Shown: positions 9,901-22,219, numbered from the stretch's first letter. The stretch: 64,000 nucleotides of DNA from Rhytidiadelphus loreus (GCA_947034895.1 OX344762.1:34824760-34888759); one strand, 5' to 3'. The notes: a model not told the origin generated them from the sequence alone. Program-made: numbers and translations.

Positions 9901-12900
9901 TTTGGTTAAGTCGAAAGACATAATCCTCAGGCTAACAACAAAGATACCCTTCCCCAAGTACCTACTTGAGAACACTCATTCCTGGTCAGATTGTACGTCC
10001 TTAAGAAAACCTAACAAACTATCTAATGCAATGCGATGCAACAGCACAGAGGAAGAAGTCCAGCAATTTTGTCACGATAGAATCGGATCTGCACAGTCAG
10101 ATAGAAACGTGACGTTATCTCGTCACGCTGTGCACTTATGAGATTAGACTGACGCCGGACACTCACCCCAAGAATTGGAGAATATACGTGCTCCAGCCAT
10201 GTAACCGTAGTCGAAGACCCCTTTTCCGAGTTCAATTGGAGCTTTGAGGTTTGATGAATTACTTCCCAAGTCGAAGAACGCTGTACATACCGGCCACCCG
10301 GCATATTTATTTCCATCTTCAGAATTAACCGATTTAGCATTCTTAACAAAAGTGAGTTATTTCTCTAAATCAATTGTTGGGTAACTGAAAGATGGAAAAT
10401 CAGTACCATAAATGATGAGAGATTCCAAAGGGTGGTTGCAAGAAAGACCAAATTTATGTTTTTGGAAGCGTTTTGCTAAAATTGCAGTTCTTGTGTTCAG
10501 TACTATGAATACTATGAGTACTATGGAATAGAACAATCTCAACCATTGATCTGTGAAATCAACAACTATTAGTGCCTATGACTACATGCAAGTATTGAAA
10601 AATTACTATTTGAAAAAAAGATAGTTTGTCATTGAAAATAGATACTAGGTAAAAAATTAATTACAATTAGAAAATCATGAATAAAAAAAACTAAAAATCG
10701 GCCATTTGTAAAGACTTGATAGTGATCACATTTCACCAAAAAATGGAAGTAAAAACCATCTTCATTGTTTAGAAGTGCACGCACAAGGGAGCCTTATTTG
10801 TACACATATAGAAGCTATAAAATAATGTGTTTTTAGATTCCCTTTGATAGGCACATGTTTCCCTATTGTGGGAATAGACCACAAAAATTTCAGCTCTAAA
10901 TCATTAAATTTGGGTACTCCCAATACTAAAAACCCTAAACATCAAAACATGAAAAATTAGCAATTATATTGGCTTTTAAACATAAAACTACTTTTTTAAT
11001 TTCTAAAAAGTAAGGAATATGATTCAAGTTAAGGGATACAGTCAAGTTAACCATCTCCAATAAAACCTTTGAGTTCATTGGGTTCTACCATCAAAAATTC
11101 TAGCATAAAACAACTCCATCACTTTGAATGTGACACAAAATAAGATTGATCTTTCTTGCAATCACTAACTTCAAAATGGTACCAATAGTTGCATATTTAG
11201 CCCGTAAAATGCACAAGGTGTTTTGTCTTTGAAGTTGGTCAAAGAAAATCAAAGTGACCAAGGCATGAGTAGCTCACCAATTTTGGCTGCAGGAGCCATG
11301 CCCGCGAATTCATGAGAACCTCCTTCAGTGTTACCGGCAATGCTGCCAACTACATGCGTGCCATGGCCCTCCACAAAATCTGTCTCGTCTCCCCATGATG
11401 TCACGTACTGCACAACCTTACGAGCTTGCAAATTGACCGCATTAAAGGGTATCGGTTGATACTTGTCCCGAAAGAAGCAATGCTGCAATATGCAAAACTA
11501 AGCGAGAGTTTATATCCTGGCATTCAACTGTTACAGAGTACTGGTAACTTGGAAACAACTTCGTAAAGTTAATTGGAAGAGCTAGCTTCTTTTAGTCTTT
11601 CAGTACGGATGGATTACGATACACGCAAAATCTTACATCCATATCAATCCCTGTATCAGCACAAGCAATCACTTCTCCTTCGCCAAGCAAGCCCTTCTTG
11701 AAGATTGGAAGACGCTTTCCAGATACACTCTGGAATTACAGGTCGAAGACAGCATGATTAAGGCACTTCAGCATGCAGTTTTGAAATAAATCCTTCAACC
11801 AGATATGAAGCAGAGAAAGAAGAGAGTAATTAACACCCGACAACTGAGAGGCCCACCTGTGTCACATACTTGGCCCATTTGTTGAAGACTTCGTAACGAG
11901 GATTCAGCTCTACAAGTTGGACCACCGCGTGAAAAGCCATGAAGTTGGCCGCGCCTTGTAGGGCAGACTTGGTAATGGGAGAGCACACAATGGCTGTCGC
12001 CTCTCCCTGACATTCTATCGCTGGAGCGAATTGGACTTGAAAGTCGGAATTTCTCGTCTCTGTCGACGATAAATTCTTACGTGTTGTATGCAGAGACATG
12101 GCAAGAGAATTCTCTTCAGAGCTGTATGTCCTCTGACCCCCAACCGAGTGAATGCCCATCTGTCCCTCTCTGTCCATGTAGCGCAACGTGGTTGTGTGCT
12201 CATGCGAAACTGACGGATCCTGTAACTCCAATTGCAAAACGACCTGCCAACGTCTGGCGAGAATCTTGACTTCACGCATGGTCAGAGCGCCGTGAGCTAA
12301 TGTTGCCTTCAACGCAAGAGTTTCATCATAGGAATTAATAGTCGATTGTTTCGCATCCTCGTGATCACGGATCAGTTTTCCGAGGGTCAGATCTTCGATT
12401 TTAAGATAAGGAAGTACCGGCTCCACGGCATGGAAGACGTGTCGTTGCTTACGAAGGACACCCGCTGCTGATGCACTGATGAAGGCTAAGAAATAATGCA
12501 AAGAGCTATTACCTGTGGGGAAATAATGGACTCGAGCACCTTGAGTGATTCTTCTTGCCACTCTCAATGCTCTCACGCTGCTGTAACCTATCACGAAATG
12601 CCATTTCTCAGCAGTAGTCAACCACTTTCGTAGCTTTTCCCTTGCGATACGATGCTCCCTTTCCTTCACAATCATTGACGTTGCCACCTCTCTACGAACC
12701 TCTCGTCGATCATCCTCCAAAGCAACTGCACTCAAACTCTGTCTCCACTGCGGCGACTGTTCAGTCGCAACAAGTTCACTCCAATCCTGAAACCCCAAAC
12801 ACTCATTCTCATCCCCAATTACCTCACTTTCTTCTGCTCCAAGAAGCATTTCTGTTGCCGACATGAAGGAACTCTCCACAAACAAATCTCCCGCGTTTGA

Positions 12901-12960
12901 GCATGTCAGACACATTATGATACTGCAAATTACAATTCCATCCACACACCCTGATCCCAT
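6969..12960 (-). CDS. subtilisin-like serine protease (S8 family, Kp43/Dictyostelium-like), about 14 exons
   Basis: Exons, in gene order: 12960-11857, 11729-11637, 11482-11278, 10280-10167 (or to 10150), 9630-9578, 9517-9421, 9212-9067, 8867-8789, 8648-8567, 8447-8381, 8155-8082, 7981-7803, 7625-7478, 7249-6969. Phases agree except at exon 4/5. Exon 1 starts with a signal-peptide-like segment (MGSGCVDGIVICSIIMCLTC) and gives a 368-residue N-terminal region. The triad is Asp393 in ACADTGIDMD, His439 in EGHGTHVVGSIAGN, and Ser in QGTSSSTPVVAG. Other marks are ARIFSNSWG, LLIFAVGNQG, KGTVASPASSKN, FSSAGPTLDGRIKPDVLAPG and the C-terminal beta-sandwich word VWMDPPAAPSSRHPMVNDLN. The insert YYPSGKKNTKDGFIPSGALL fits the Kp43-type family rather than plant SBT subtilases. 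Likely secreted. The frame of the last about 30 residues is doubtful. Confidence 0.85.
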
Positions 12961-13142
12961 TTTTCAAGTCACTTAAGGATTTCGTCCAGTAGAGAATTTT
13001 ATGTGCATTATTAATAATAAATAAATAAATAAATAAATCGATAATCACATCGGTAATCAGGATTTCAGTTGCGTGGAAACGGATGAGCAAATCCGTCCGT
13101 ATGAATATGTGCCTCACAACACACCTCGTCTCAGTCACCTTA

Positions 13143-13401
13143 GAGCATCCCCACCAGTGAGTTCCGTATCCCTAAAGCTAAGCTTTAGGGAGAGGACCTC
13201 ATATGCAAATAGAGAAACAGAAATTTCATTGCACCAACCTTTATCCAAAACTTGTATCTCTAAAATATACAAATTTCTGTAAAACTCTTCTCCAGTTCTG
13301 TATTCAGAGGCTCACATGAAGAACTCGTGAGGTCTCATCCCTACTTGAGGTCCCAAGCTCAGTAAACAGATAGAGAAATGGAAGAGCAGGTGGAGATGCT
13401 C
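13143..13401. mobile_element. Harbinger/Tourist-like MITE, 259 bp, TTA target duplication
   Basis: The ends are inverted repeats of 13 bases with one mismatch, GAGCATCCCCACC at 13143 and its partner GGTGGAGATGCTC ending at 13401. TTA directly flanks both sides (13140-13142 and 13402-13404), the target site used by PIF/Harbinger elements. Inside is a 21-base palindrome at 13170-13190 (arm CCCTAAAGCT). There is no coding capacity. Confidence 0.85.
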
Positions 13402-13564
13402 TTAGCCAAGGTTACTGGAAAAAGGAATCTTCAGTCTCTTTCAATTATCGCGTTTGTGTTGGGGGAGTCACAACTTCCAAAATTGATAGCAAATATGATT
13501 TCTTTAACTTTATTGCCTTCCAAAATAAAACTCCTGAAAAAACTCTTTTAGATATTTCTAATTT

Positions 13565-14105
13565 AAGTTTAGGTTCAACCCTATCAATGATTTATTCATT
13601 CCCTAAAACCATGAAAAGTTAAAAAAGGAGCTTGTCTACAATATTTCATGGAACCAATGAAATAAATGCATGCTAGTTGCATTAATTTTTCCAAAAAAAA
13701 TTCACACAAAAGTTCTAAATAGTTTTGGGAGGTAGAATTTATGTTTAGGTCCAACCCTCTCAATGTTCTATTCATTCTCTAAAACCATGGGAAGTTGACG
13801 AAGTGAACCTGTCCGCTATATTTTATGGAACCAATGAAATAAATGCATGCTTATTGCATTAATTTTTTCAAAAGAAATTCACACACAAATTCTAAATAAT
13901 TTCAAGGGTTAAAGTTATGTTTAGGTATGACCCTATCAATGTTTTGTTCATTCCCTAAACCTATGAAAAGTTAACAAAGGGAACCTATTTGTTGTATTTT
14001 GTGACACCAACGAAATAAATTCATGCTTGTTGCATTATTTTGTTCAAAAAAAATTCACACATAAGTCCCTAATAGTTTTGAGGGGTGAAATTTAAATTAA
14101 GGTTT
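13565..14105. repeat. 176-bp tandem repeat, about three copies
   Basis: The word TAGGT(T/C)CAACCCT with CAATG and ATTCATTC-CTAAA recurs at 13570, 13746 and 13922, with a decayed start near 14097, giving a period of 176. Each unit also has ACCAATGAAATAAAT, TTGCATTAATTTT and AAATTCACAC. Copies are roughly 80-85 percent alike by eye. The unit length is near nucleosome spacing, as in plant satellites, but only three copies are present. Confidence 0.85.
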
Positions 14106-17100
14106 GGCCCTATAAGGCCATATTCATTAAATTGAGAGAAAATGGTTATTTTGAGAACTTAAGACCCTTCCTTTCAAAGATAAGTTGTTGAAGGCTAAGA
14201 TAAAAATAGGAAAAATTGTTAGAAAGTTTAGAGCAATCCAACACCAAAACAATTAGGAAAGGCAAATATGCAAAATGTAATTCTACATGAATTGTCTAAT
14301 AAGATGTGATACTTATGAAAGCGGGTCCCTTTACATTGAAGAATGTGAATTTACTTGAATCAATTTATCTCACTTCTCTATATACTTGACTTCCTAGGAA
14401 ATGAAATCCCGGTAAATTGAATCGTGGTAACTCTAATGATTGAATGTCTTAATATTTAAATTTAGAGGCTATGTGCACAGAGAGCACTTGCCTTTGCTAA
14501 GAATTGATTTTTGTATATGAATGACTATTCTATTAATAGTAATGATCCTTCCTCAAAGCAAACACCTTTATAAACAAGGATCACTCAACTAACCATCGTT
14601 CTTGGTGGAAGAACTACTATTTGTTGCCTCCTTGCCTTTTAACTTGGAGAATCTTCTGAAGATATCCTCGCGTCGAGAAGGCTTGGGCGATCCATTGTCT
14701 TTATTGAAAGTATTAAACATCTCCATCATCATGAAATCCTTGGCCTCTCTCTTCCACTTTTGTTCAAGTCAAGGAGTCTCGGTATTTGAAAGACACCTAG
14801 AACCTCGAGGAGATGGCCGTGGTATTGATCTCACCAAAAGAAATCCTTGTTTTTTGTGTTGTTTTAAAAGATATGAAAGTGTGTTATTTTGAATTGAAGG
14901 CATGTCAACTCTAATGTCACCTAAAATCCATTGTAGGTAGCGTTTCTTTGAACGGCTAAAATCTTCTAAAATGTGCCTTGATGTCTACATGTTTCATAAA
15001 AACAATTGCGGATACCTTGTGTTTGCACCCTTCAAAAACCCAGCACGTCGATGCTACATAGTAGCCACGCTATTTTTTTGTTTGGACAATGTTCATTTAA
15101 AAAACAAATAAACAATCACTGAAAATGTAATACATAATATGATTCACTGAAAAACACACGGCATTAATGATATTAAATTATTTAAAATTAAAATTATTTT
15201 ATTGCATGAAATAATTATTCTAAAAAATGAACATAAAAGAATTCTAAAATTCACAAATAGTTCATCACCTTCCATTAGGTTACAAGTACTTCTGATGGAG
15301 AAGTCAAATAATTTTATCATTGGTATTTGTAAAAATATAAGGAAGAAGGGTCCATTTTATACCAAAATTCATTGTTCGTATATAACAAAGGATATGGGAT
15401 AATTAAAAATTAAAAATTTGACCACATTACATGTGGATGTTTTTTCAGACATTCAATTTTGAACAAAAATATTGTTTTACATATCCCATATGGTTTGCCT
15501 TACTTCCTACCAACCCACTTGTATAAAACCTAAAGGACCCAGGCTTTCTTAATACCAATAAACATCCAAAATTTTCGTGTGTACAAAGAAGAGTAAAAAA
15601 AGTTTAATTATTTTTTTTGCACATCTAACTGTATTATATTACACTTGATTAGTATGAGAATGTGTTAAAAAGATTTCAAAAATTTTGGTCGCAGACATTG
15701 CAAGATATAAGCGTTTAAAGTGAAAAGAACAAAATTTCAGCACATTATAGGACTAGATTATTCGACTTTTGAACCTTCTTAAATTAAACTTTTTGCACTA
15801 CAAAGTTTTGAGCTTCAAATCTTTATTGTGGGAAATTGAGTTGAGAGTCTAGAAAAAAAGGGACTTCAAAAAAATTTAATTTGTATTCTTTAAGAAATTA
15901 TTAAGTAGAAATCGGTATGAGATAGAAGGAAAATCTAAATTATTAATATACTTAAAATGAAATTATAATGCAATGATCCCAATGATGAGATTGTTTTAGG
16001 AAGAAAACTAAACCATGTTGAACTTTTTTTTTTGAACAATTGTAAGAATTGCATTCAAAGATAAATCCTGCAAGTTATTTTTTCAAGAAGATGCTCTAAG
16101 TGCCCCAAAACCAAGATTGTCCATAACTTTCCATAACAAATCCAAATGGAACAAATCAAAGCTTTCCATGTAGACAAAAACATAATCTATGAGAGAAAAA
16201 AATTAATTTAAAATTTTTAAAATTTTGTTTGTTGCCCCCCATCCCCTATTTTGAGCTTATTTGGGCATAACTTTTATTTTTGAGCACCGATTGAAAAAAA
16301 TGACATTCCCACGAAGCTAATTTTTTTTAATCTTCAAAAAAGATTTCAAAAAATAATGACAAAAATTTAGCCCGTTGGTACTTGCCTAAAATTCCATTTG
16401 ATCCCAATGATCCTTTAGGGGATAAGGAGCTCATTGTTTCATTCATAATGTATAGTCGGTTACTATATACCAATGACACTAGCATGCGAGCTTGGAGCGG
16501 GGAGCTTGTGAGTTGTGAACGGGAAGCTTGTAAGCGGGGAACCTTGAAATAATTTTTTTTCAACTTTTTTACTAAAAAGTATTTTTTTGGGAAAAATAAT
16601 TTTAATGGAGAAGAAATTATACTACTTTTAGTAAATTTTAGGACCTATGACCGTTATTCCTATAACCGTGGATTTCAATATTTTTTTTCTAAAAATTGCC
16701 ACTATTCATTTCTAGCAGACAACAACTTCATATTAAGATATACAATTCAGTATTAAATTCAACCACTACAATTTTTATGTCAAGGCACTTATAAATTATT
16801 TCGAGAAAACAATAGAATATATTAGGCTAATGTGACTCACAAATACAATAATAAGTATAACCTAGCATCCACTAATGCTACTCTACATCAACGCTTTGCT
16901 TTGAGCTCATTATAGACATCGTATGCACCAGTATAATTTGGGGCCTCATAAGATTCAAACCCCAGCCACCACATTCAAGTCTCATGAACCTCTCACAAAT
17001 GTATTCCAACCTAATGTAGTAATCGTTATTTAAATGAATAAAATTAAAATAAATAAATAAATAAATAATATATATATAAATGGAAAAAGGCTCTTTTTTT

Positions 17101-18330
17101 AAGAAAAATAGAAAAAAAAATTGGAAAAAAAATAATAGACTAACAAATAAAAAAGTAATGACTAGGCAATGGATTCTAAGGGAATCAATATTAAAAATAA
17201 ATATGCCTGCTAAATTGAAAAATAAAAGGAAAAAGTTACAGCTCAATAAAGAAAAAATGAAAAAAAATGAAAAAAAATTGGAAAATAAGGATTGAAAAAG
17301 GAATAAAAGGAAAAAAATAGAAACAAAACAAATAAAACATTTAAAATAAAAAAGAGAGACCAAATAATTTTTTTTTAAATAGATATATATTCATGTGTCT
17401 TTTTCAGATTAGGGTTCACAATTACAGGTTTTAGGACTACATAATTTCTTCTTTAAAAATATTTAACTTTGTAAGCAAACTCCCACACTTCAAAGATGCA
17501 TAGGATTGTTGCATTCTATACACTTTAAATCATTTCAATTGTACGAAATTTTAATACAATACAAAAGAAGTACATAAAAAAATATAGCCAATACTACTCT
17601 AAACTTGTGATGATCTCTACTTTAACTAAAAAAAGTTTCACCTCGTTGAAGCTATAATCTGGTATATGAATGAATTTATCTTCATAGATGTCCATCTTGC
17701 AGAAGTACTAGTACTAGTATAAGTGCTTGCAATTAATGTATTTTTGACGACCACCAATGGCTAAAATTGACATGTTTGTAAAGTTCAAGCATGTGCATGA
17801 GGATTATGTATCTATTGTAATTTAGTACACATTTTTATTAAGATCAAATTCAATCTCTAGTGTAACAATTGTACCTAGTCCTAAAAAAGACAACAATGTT
17901 ACTCCCAGTATTTCTCCTTTAACATAGCCAACATTCTCCCACTTGTTATATACAAAGTATGTTGTTTTGTAGTTGGTGCATTTGCAATTTGCCATATGGT
18001 TCAATTGTTTGAAACCGTTGAATACACATTTGCATCATGTAGAGGTTTTTGAACATATAACACACTCTTGAATATGTTAAACATACTGAACACTCAACAT
18101 GGGGACAAAGTAAGGTGTTCTTGCAGACAGAAGCCAACATGTTGCAACATTAATCCTCATCTCAACTCAGGTTTGTCCCAATCAATGTAAAGAAGAAATT
18201 GCCTTTCACAATGCATAGATAAAGAAGTTTTTTTAAGAAGAAAGGGGGTTACAATAGGTAGTAGAGCTCAATAATTATTGCTATTATGTGAGCCTAGGGA
18301 TCTCGAGTCCATGAATATAGAAGCCTAGAC
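14106..18330. other. AT-rich spacer without genes
   Basis: Only short, low-complexity open frames occur. The longest leftward frame (17363-16878) is a poly-Phe/Leu artefact of A/T runs. A/T homopolymers and an ATAA-type run near 17050 are present. A small degenerate array of AGCTTG and GCGGGGA words lies at 16485-16543. Confidence 0.6.
16485..16543. repeat. degenerate minisatellite, AGCTTGnnAGCGGGGA-like
   Basis: Three to four imperfect units containing GAGCTTG or GAAGCTTG followed by GCGGGGA or GAACGGGA occupy about 60 bases. They stand out as G-rich in an AT-rich surround. Confidence 0.55.
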
Positions 18331-18334
18331 TCCT

Positions 18335-18560
18335 ATATTTTTGGCACCTTTTATAGTTACAGGATGTTTATATTATAGGTGTCAATGTTATAGGTACCTA
18401 TGTTATAAACACCTTTTATGGATATAGGATATTTGCATAATAGGTGCCTAATTATATTATAGGTGTCTATAATATAAGCACCTTCCTGAGTATAGTTATA
18501 GGATGTTTATATTATAAGTATGTATATTATAGACATCTCCAATAGTTGTAGAGTACCTAT
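18335..18560. repeat. degenerate repeats of TATAGGTG/CACCTTTTATA type
   Basis: Words such as ATTATAGGTGTC, TTATAGGTACCTATGTTATA, AAGCACCTT, and ATAGGATGTTTATATTATA recur several times in both orientations. This builds a diverged array with much dyad symmetry. Nothing suggests coding. Confidence 0.6.
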
Positions 18561-19433
18561 GTGTCTAGACTTAAGGCTTGTAGGCTCACATACTAGCACC
18601 ATTGGGTAGTAGAGGACTTAATCCTACGTTTGTTGAAAATATTGCCTTCATCACCGACGCAAATGTTGAGGACGCATTTGAAAAGTGCTCCAAATTAAGC
18701 ACAACCTATATATTGTTGATTCCTGATGTAAATTTTGTTTCCATATAGTTGTATTCTTGTGTAGTTATACTCTAAAATTTATGGATCTAATTAGGTTACC
18801 AATGACAAATTTGTTGTTTGGTTGGTGAAGGGCTACATTACAAATGTGAAAAGAAAAAGAGGTTATTTAGACATTGATAGCTTGGACAACCACTTTAAAA
18901 AAAACTTATCAAGTGCAACAACTTGTGTTTCGACTTTCAAATCTACTAATGGGGATATAACAACTTTGAGTGGCAACCATAGTCATTGTAAGATAACTCA
19001 ACCTATGACAAGCCAACTTTGGATCAACTTAATGCAGGTCCAAAAATTCTTTAGCTATACATGTATCTTCTGAAATTTACTTCACAAGAATTTTTCACCT
19101 ATATTAGGCTAGTCCAAAGTTGGCTTGTAATAGGCTAAGTTACTTTACATCCCAATGATGCGGAGTTAGCTTTTGTAGTATAGGAGCAATGGTAATAAAA
19201 GAGGGAATAAAGGTTATGCCAAGTAGCGCTAGGTCTTTTGATTTTTTTAACAACCTTTTTCATTACTAGGTATTGCAAAGTGATTTAGATAGACTTTGGA
19301 ATGTTGTTGAAATTGAAAGTGAGATTCTTGTAATTGCCACAAGTAAAGTTAAATGCATGGAGCTATAGAAGTAAAACAAACACTCCATCCAGCATTCACA
19401 AACAACCTTGATTTAAACATTGCTAACTTCCAC

Positions 19434-19620
19434 CTGACTTAAGTTTTCGAGTTGCCAGCCAGACCACCTATTTTCGGTCAAAAAAAATAAAAATTATTTT
19501 TTTATTTCAAATTTTTATTTCAAGTACTAAAAACGAGGGTACCACCAAGTACCTCAAAAAACCCTGTCGGGTCCGACTGAGGTTTTCGAGCTACCACCCA
19601 AACTTCCTATTTTTAGTCAA
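19434..19620. repeat. hairpin-unit repeat, first block
   Basis: A half unit (right arm near 19441-19475, TTTTCGAGTTGCC) is followed, after an A/T tract, by a full unit (19524-19620). In the full unit a left arm AAGTACCTCAAAAAACCC is complementary to GAGGTTTTCGAGCTACC. Between them the core GTCGGGTCCGAC is itself palindromic. The outer words CTAAAAACGAGGG and CCTATTTTTAGTC also pair. The same unit recurs at 21249-21730. Confidence 0.8.
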
Positions 19621-19739
19621 AATTTAAAAAAAAAAAAAAAAAAAAAGCATTTTTCGAAACTTCTTTGTCAATTATAGAGTAGATTCTTTTTCCCTTTTGA
19701 AAAACATAATTGGAGTCAGATTAATTTTAGTTTTCTCAT

Positions 19740-20950
19740 AAACTATATTGATTTGATCCAAGCATAAGAATACATAAGATCACAAGTCAACTTAATGCAG
19801 CATGGTGGATTAGCATGCTACTGTTTAGAAAATAATATTGCCTGCCTGTCTTAGCATATAGTCGTGTCAGCATCTAAGAGTATCACAGTAAGCTCAGTAA
19901 ACCATGGTAACAAAGCCTCATTACAACAAAGCACTTAGTTAACGAACCATTGGGGAAATAAAAACTGTATTTGGCTTCAGTAAGTATATCTACAGATATA
20001 AAAGATTTGAAAACCCCAACATAGTCATAACACTTGTAGCTGGCAAAGTCCAAAGTTTGAACCATATAGCAGCAAGAGTGGTATTATGAAGCAAATACTC
20101 AAGCAACTGTGTTTGAAAAACACACACACACAACATAAAACGACTGATTTCCAACTGTTGCTATAGTCCAAATGCTTTTGAACACAGCTTGTTGGTGGTA
20201 AAAAAGCGCATTTGACGCCTAAGAAAACCATAGCTTGAAATTTTTTTGCAAAAATCCTCAGGAGGTGGTAACCCTCACCTATGCCCATGTCCAACAACAA
20301 ACAATTAGTATGCCACGAGACGTACATGAGGTGTCTACAGATTACCACAACTTGTCATCGTTTATTCACCCAAGAAAAAGAACAATCCAAATCCAAGACA
20401 AAAACTATACAATTTGCATTACAAAGAGTTAGTAATCCGGATACTATGGAAAAAAATATATATACAAAACCTGTTGGCTGCTGTTCTGTGACCCTAGCAC
20501 CATTTTCGCAAAAAAGTTACGCCCTGTGAATGCTAAATCTTCCAAATGGCCAGGCATGCTCTTATACTAGGAATATTCAAAAAAGGCCCGCCGAAGCAAA
20601 GCTTGAAGAGCGCTGGAAAACGAAGAGCCAAAGGCCTGAACTGGACTTGGTCATTTACTGACGTGTCCAGCACCTTCATATATTAGCTAACCAACCATAT
20701 TAACATTTTAAACGGTCGTGATTTAACTGGTTTTAGTTTTAAACAGGACACATGGCCCCAAAATATACTGTCAAAATCGTATTTAGATATGATTAAGCAG
20801 GAAGAGCTTAAAGCTAAGATACTCCTAGCTATGTATCTGCCTCGACAGAGGGCACTTTAGCCACCAGGGTATTGAATACCAGTAATTAACTTTGAAAGCT
20901 TAGAAGGAGATTATTAGCAAATCAGGAGCAATCTTTATACAAAAGGAAGC
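19740..20950. other. less AT-rich non-coding island
   Basis: Base composition here is closer to the genic parts of the window, but no frame longer than about 107 codons exists and none has recognisable protein features. It could be an untranslated or intronic part of an unrecognised transcript, a non-coding RNA gene, or an old insertion. I see no tRNA, rRNA or snRNA hallmarks. Confidence 0.3.
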
Positions 20951-21181
20951 TTTAGACGAGATATAATTCTATACATATCATGACTGTATATCAGTATATG
21001 TAACTAGAAGCTAAATATCAGTCTATATGTCAGAAAGTGTAAATCGATTAGTAAGCTGAAAAAAGCTTTTAAGTGTATCGATAACTTTATAAGAAACAAC
21101 AGTAGAACTATAAAATACCTAGGAATAAGGCATAAATTATAGAGTCTAAAAAAGAAAGAAAAAAAAATAAAATAAAAAAAT

Positions 21182-21184
<3 letters not shown>

Positions 21185-21221
<37 letters not shown>
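21185..21221. repeat. (TA)n microsatellite
   Basis: About 18 uninterrupted AT dinucleotides directly precede the second hairpin-repeat block. Confidence 0.95.
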
Positions 21222-21222
<1 letters not shown>

Positions 21223-21248
21223 CAAATTATTTCAAATTTTATTTTTTA

Positions 21249-21730
21249 GGTATCAAAAAAAGGGGTACCACTAGGTAGCTTGAAAATCCCCATCGGATCC
21301 GACTAAGGTTTTTGAGCTACCAGCCATACTCCCTATTTTCAATCAAAACAAAAACAAAAACAATTTTTTTTTTTTTTTTTTTTTCAAATTTTTTTTTGGG
21401 TACCAAAAACGAGGGTACTACCTGGTAGCTCAGAAAACCCCGTCAAGTTTGACTGAGGTTTTCAAGCTACCAGCCAAACTCCCTATTTTCAGTCAAAAAA
21501 ATAGTAAAATATAAATAAATAAATTTAGGATACTAAAAATAGGGATATCACCCGGTAGTCCAAAAACCTCAGTTGGATCGGATTATCGTTTTGGAGCTAC
21601 CAACCAAGTTCCCTATTTTTAGTCTAATGTTTTTTTTTTCTTAAAATAAAAATTTTGAACACTAAAAACGGGGGTACAATTAGGCACTCTAAAAACCTCA
21701 ATCGAACTCAATTGAGGTCTTGTATGCAAC
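21249..21730. repeat. tandem array of hairpin-forming units, second block
   Basis: Four diverged units start near 21249, 21398, 21528 and 21658 (spacing 149, 130, 130), separated by A or T tracts. Each has the order CTAAAAACGAGGGTAC, GGTAGCTCGAAAACC, a short GC-rich loop (CCGTCGGGTCCGACTGA in the consensus), GGTTTTCGAGCTACC, CCAAACTCCCTATTTTCAGTC. The two 15-base arms are perfect inverted repeats in consensus and the loop is partly self-complementary, so each unit can fold into one long hairpin. Related units lie at 19434-19620. Confidence 0.85.
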
Positions 21731-22219
21731 CAAATAGATAGGCACAATTTGAACTCTCTTAGAGTGAGATTTTTGCTCTACTCAAAATTAAGGTTGTACA
21801 CCTTTGAGTACTACAAAAACTTATTAGGTACACATATGCAAATTTTAGAACCAAATAAGGGATCTACCTTATTTTAAATCACTTTGCAATACAAGAAAGT
21901 CAATTAAAGCAACAATAAACTAGCCACTTTTTGATGATTTCTAGTATAATGGATATCCAAATGGTGAAAACATTGAACCAAACATTTAGAATGTGGGAAA
22001 ATAATTCCAAAATCATTGATTGCACAAGTTGCACATGTAAAACATTTGAAGTTAGAAGAAAAAAATTTCTTTCAAAATGCCAAACATAGTTAAGGTAAAC
22101 CAATCCATGACAGACAAATTGCCCAATGCAGACACCTAGAAAAACACCCATTACAGTTTTACATCAATCTACGACAGATTTTTGCTAACAAATAAGATTA
22201 AGACTTCAATAGGTTAGTT

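Noticed and set aside
12642..12866. Rightward Pro/Ser-rich frame
   Set aside because: It is antisense to subtilase exon 1.
16945..16975. tRNA B-box-like word (GGGGTTTGAATCT on the minus strand), possible SINE
   Set aside because: No matching A box, no tRNA fold and no clear ends were found.
16878..17363. Leftward 161-codon frame rich in Phe and Leu with apparent membrane segments
   Set aside because: It is produced by A-rich simple sequence; composition is not that of a real membrane protein and there is no gene context.
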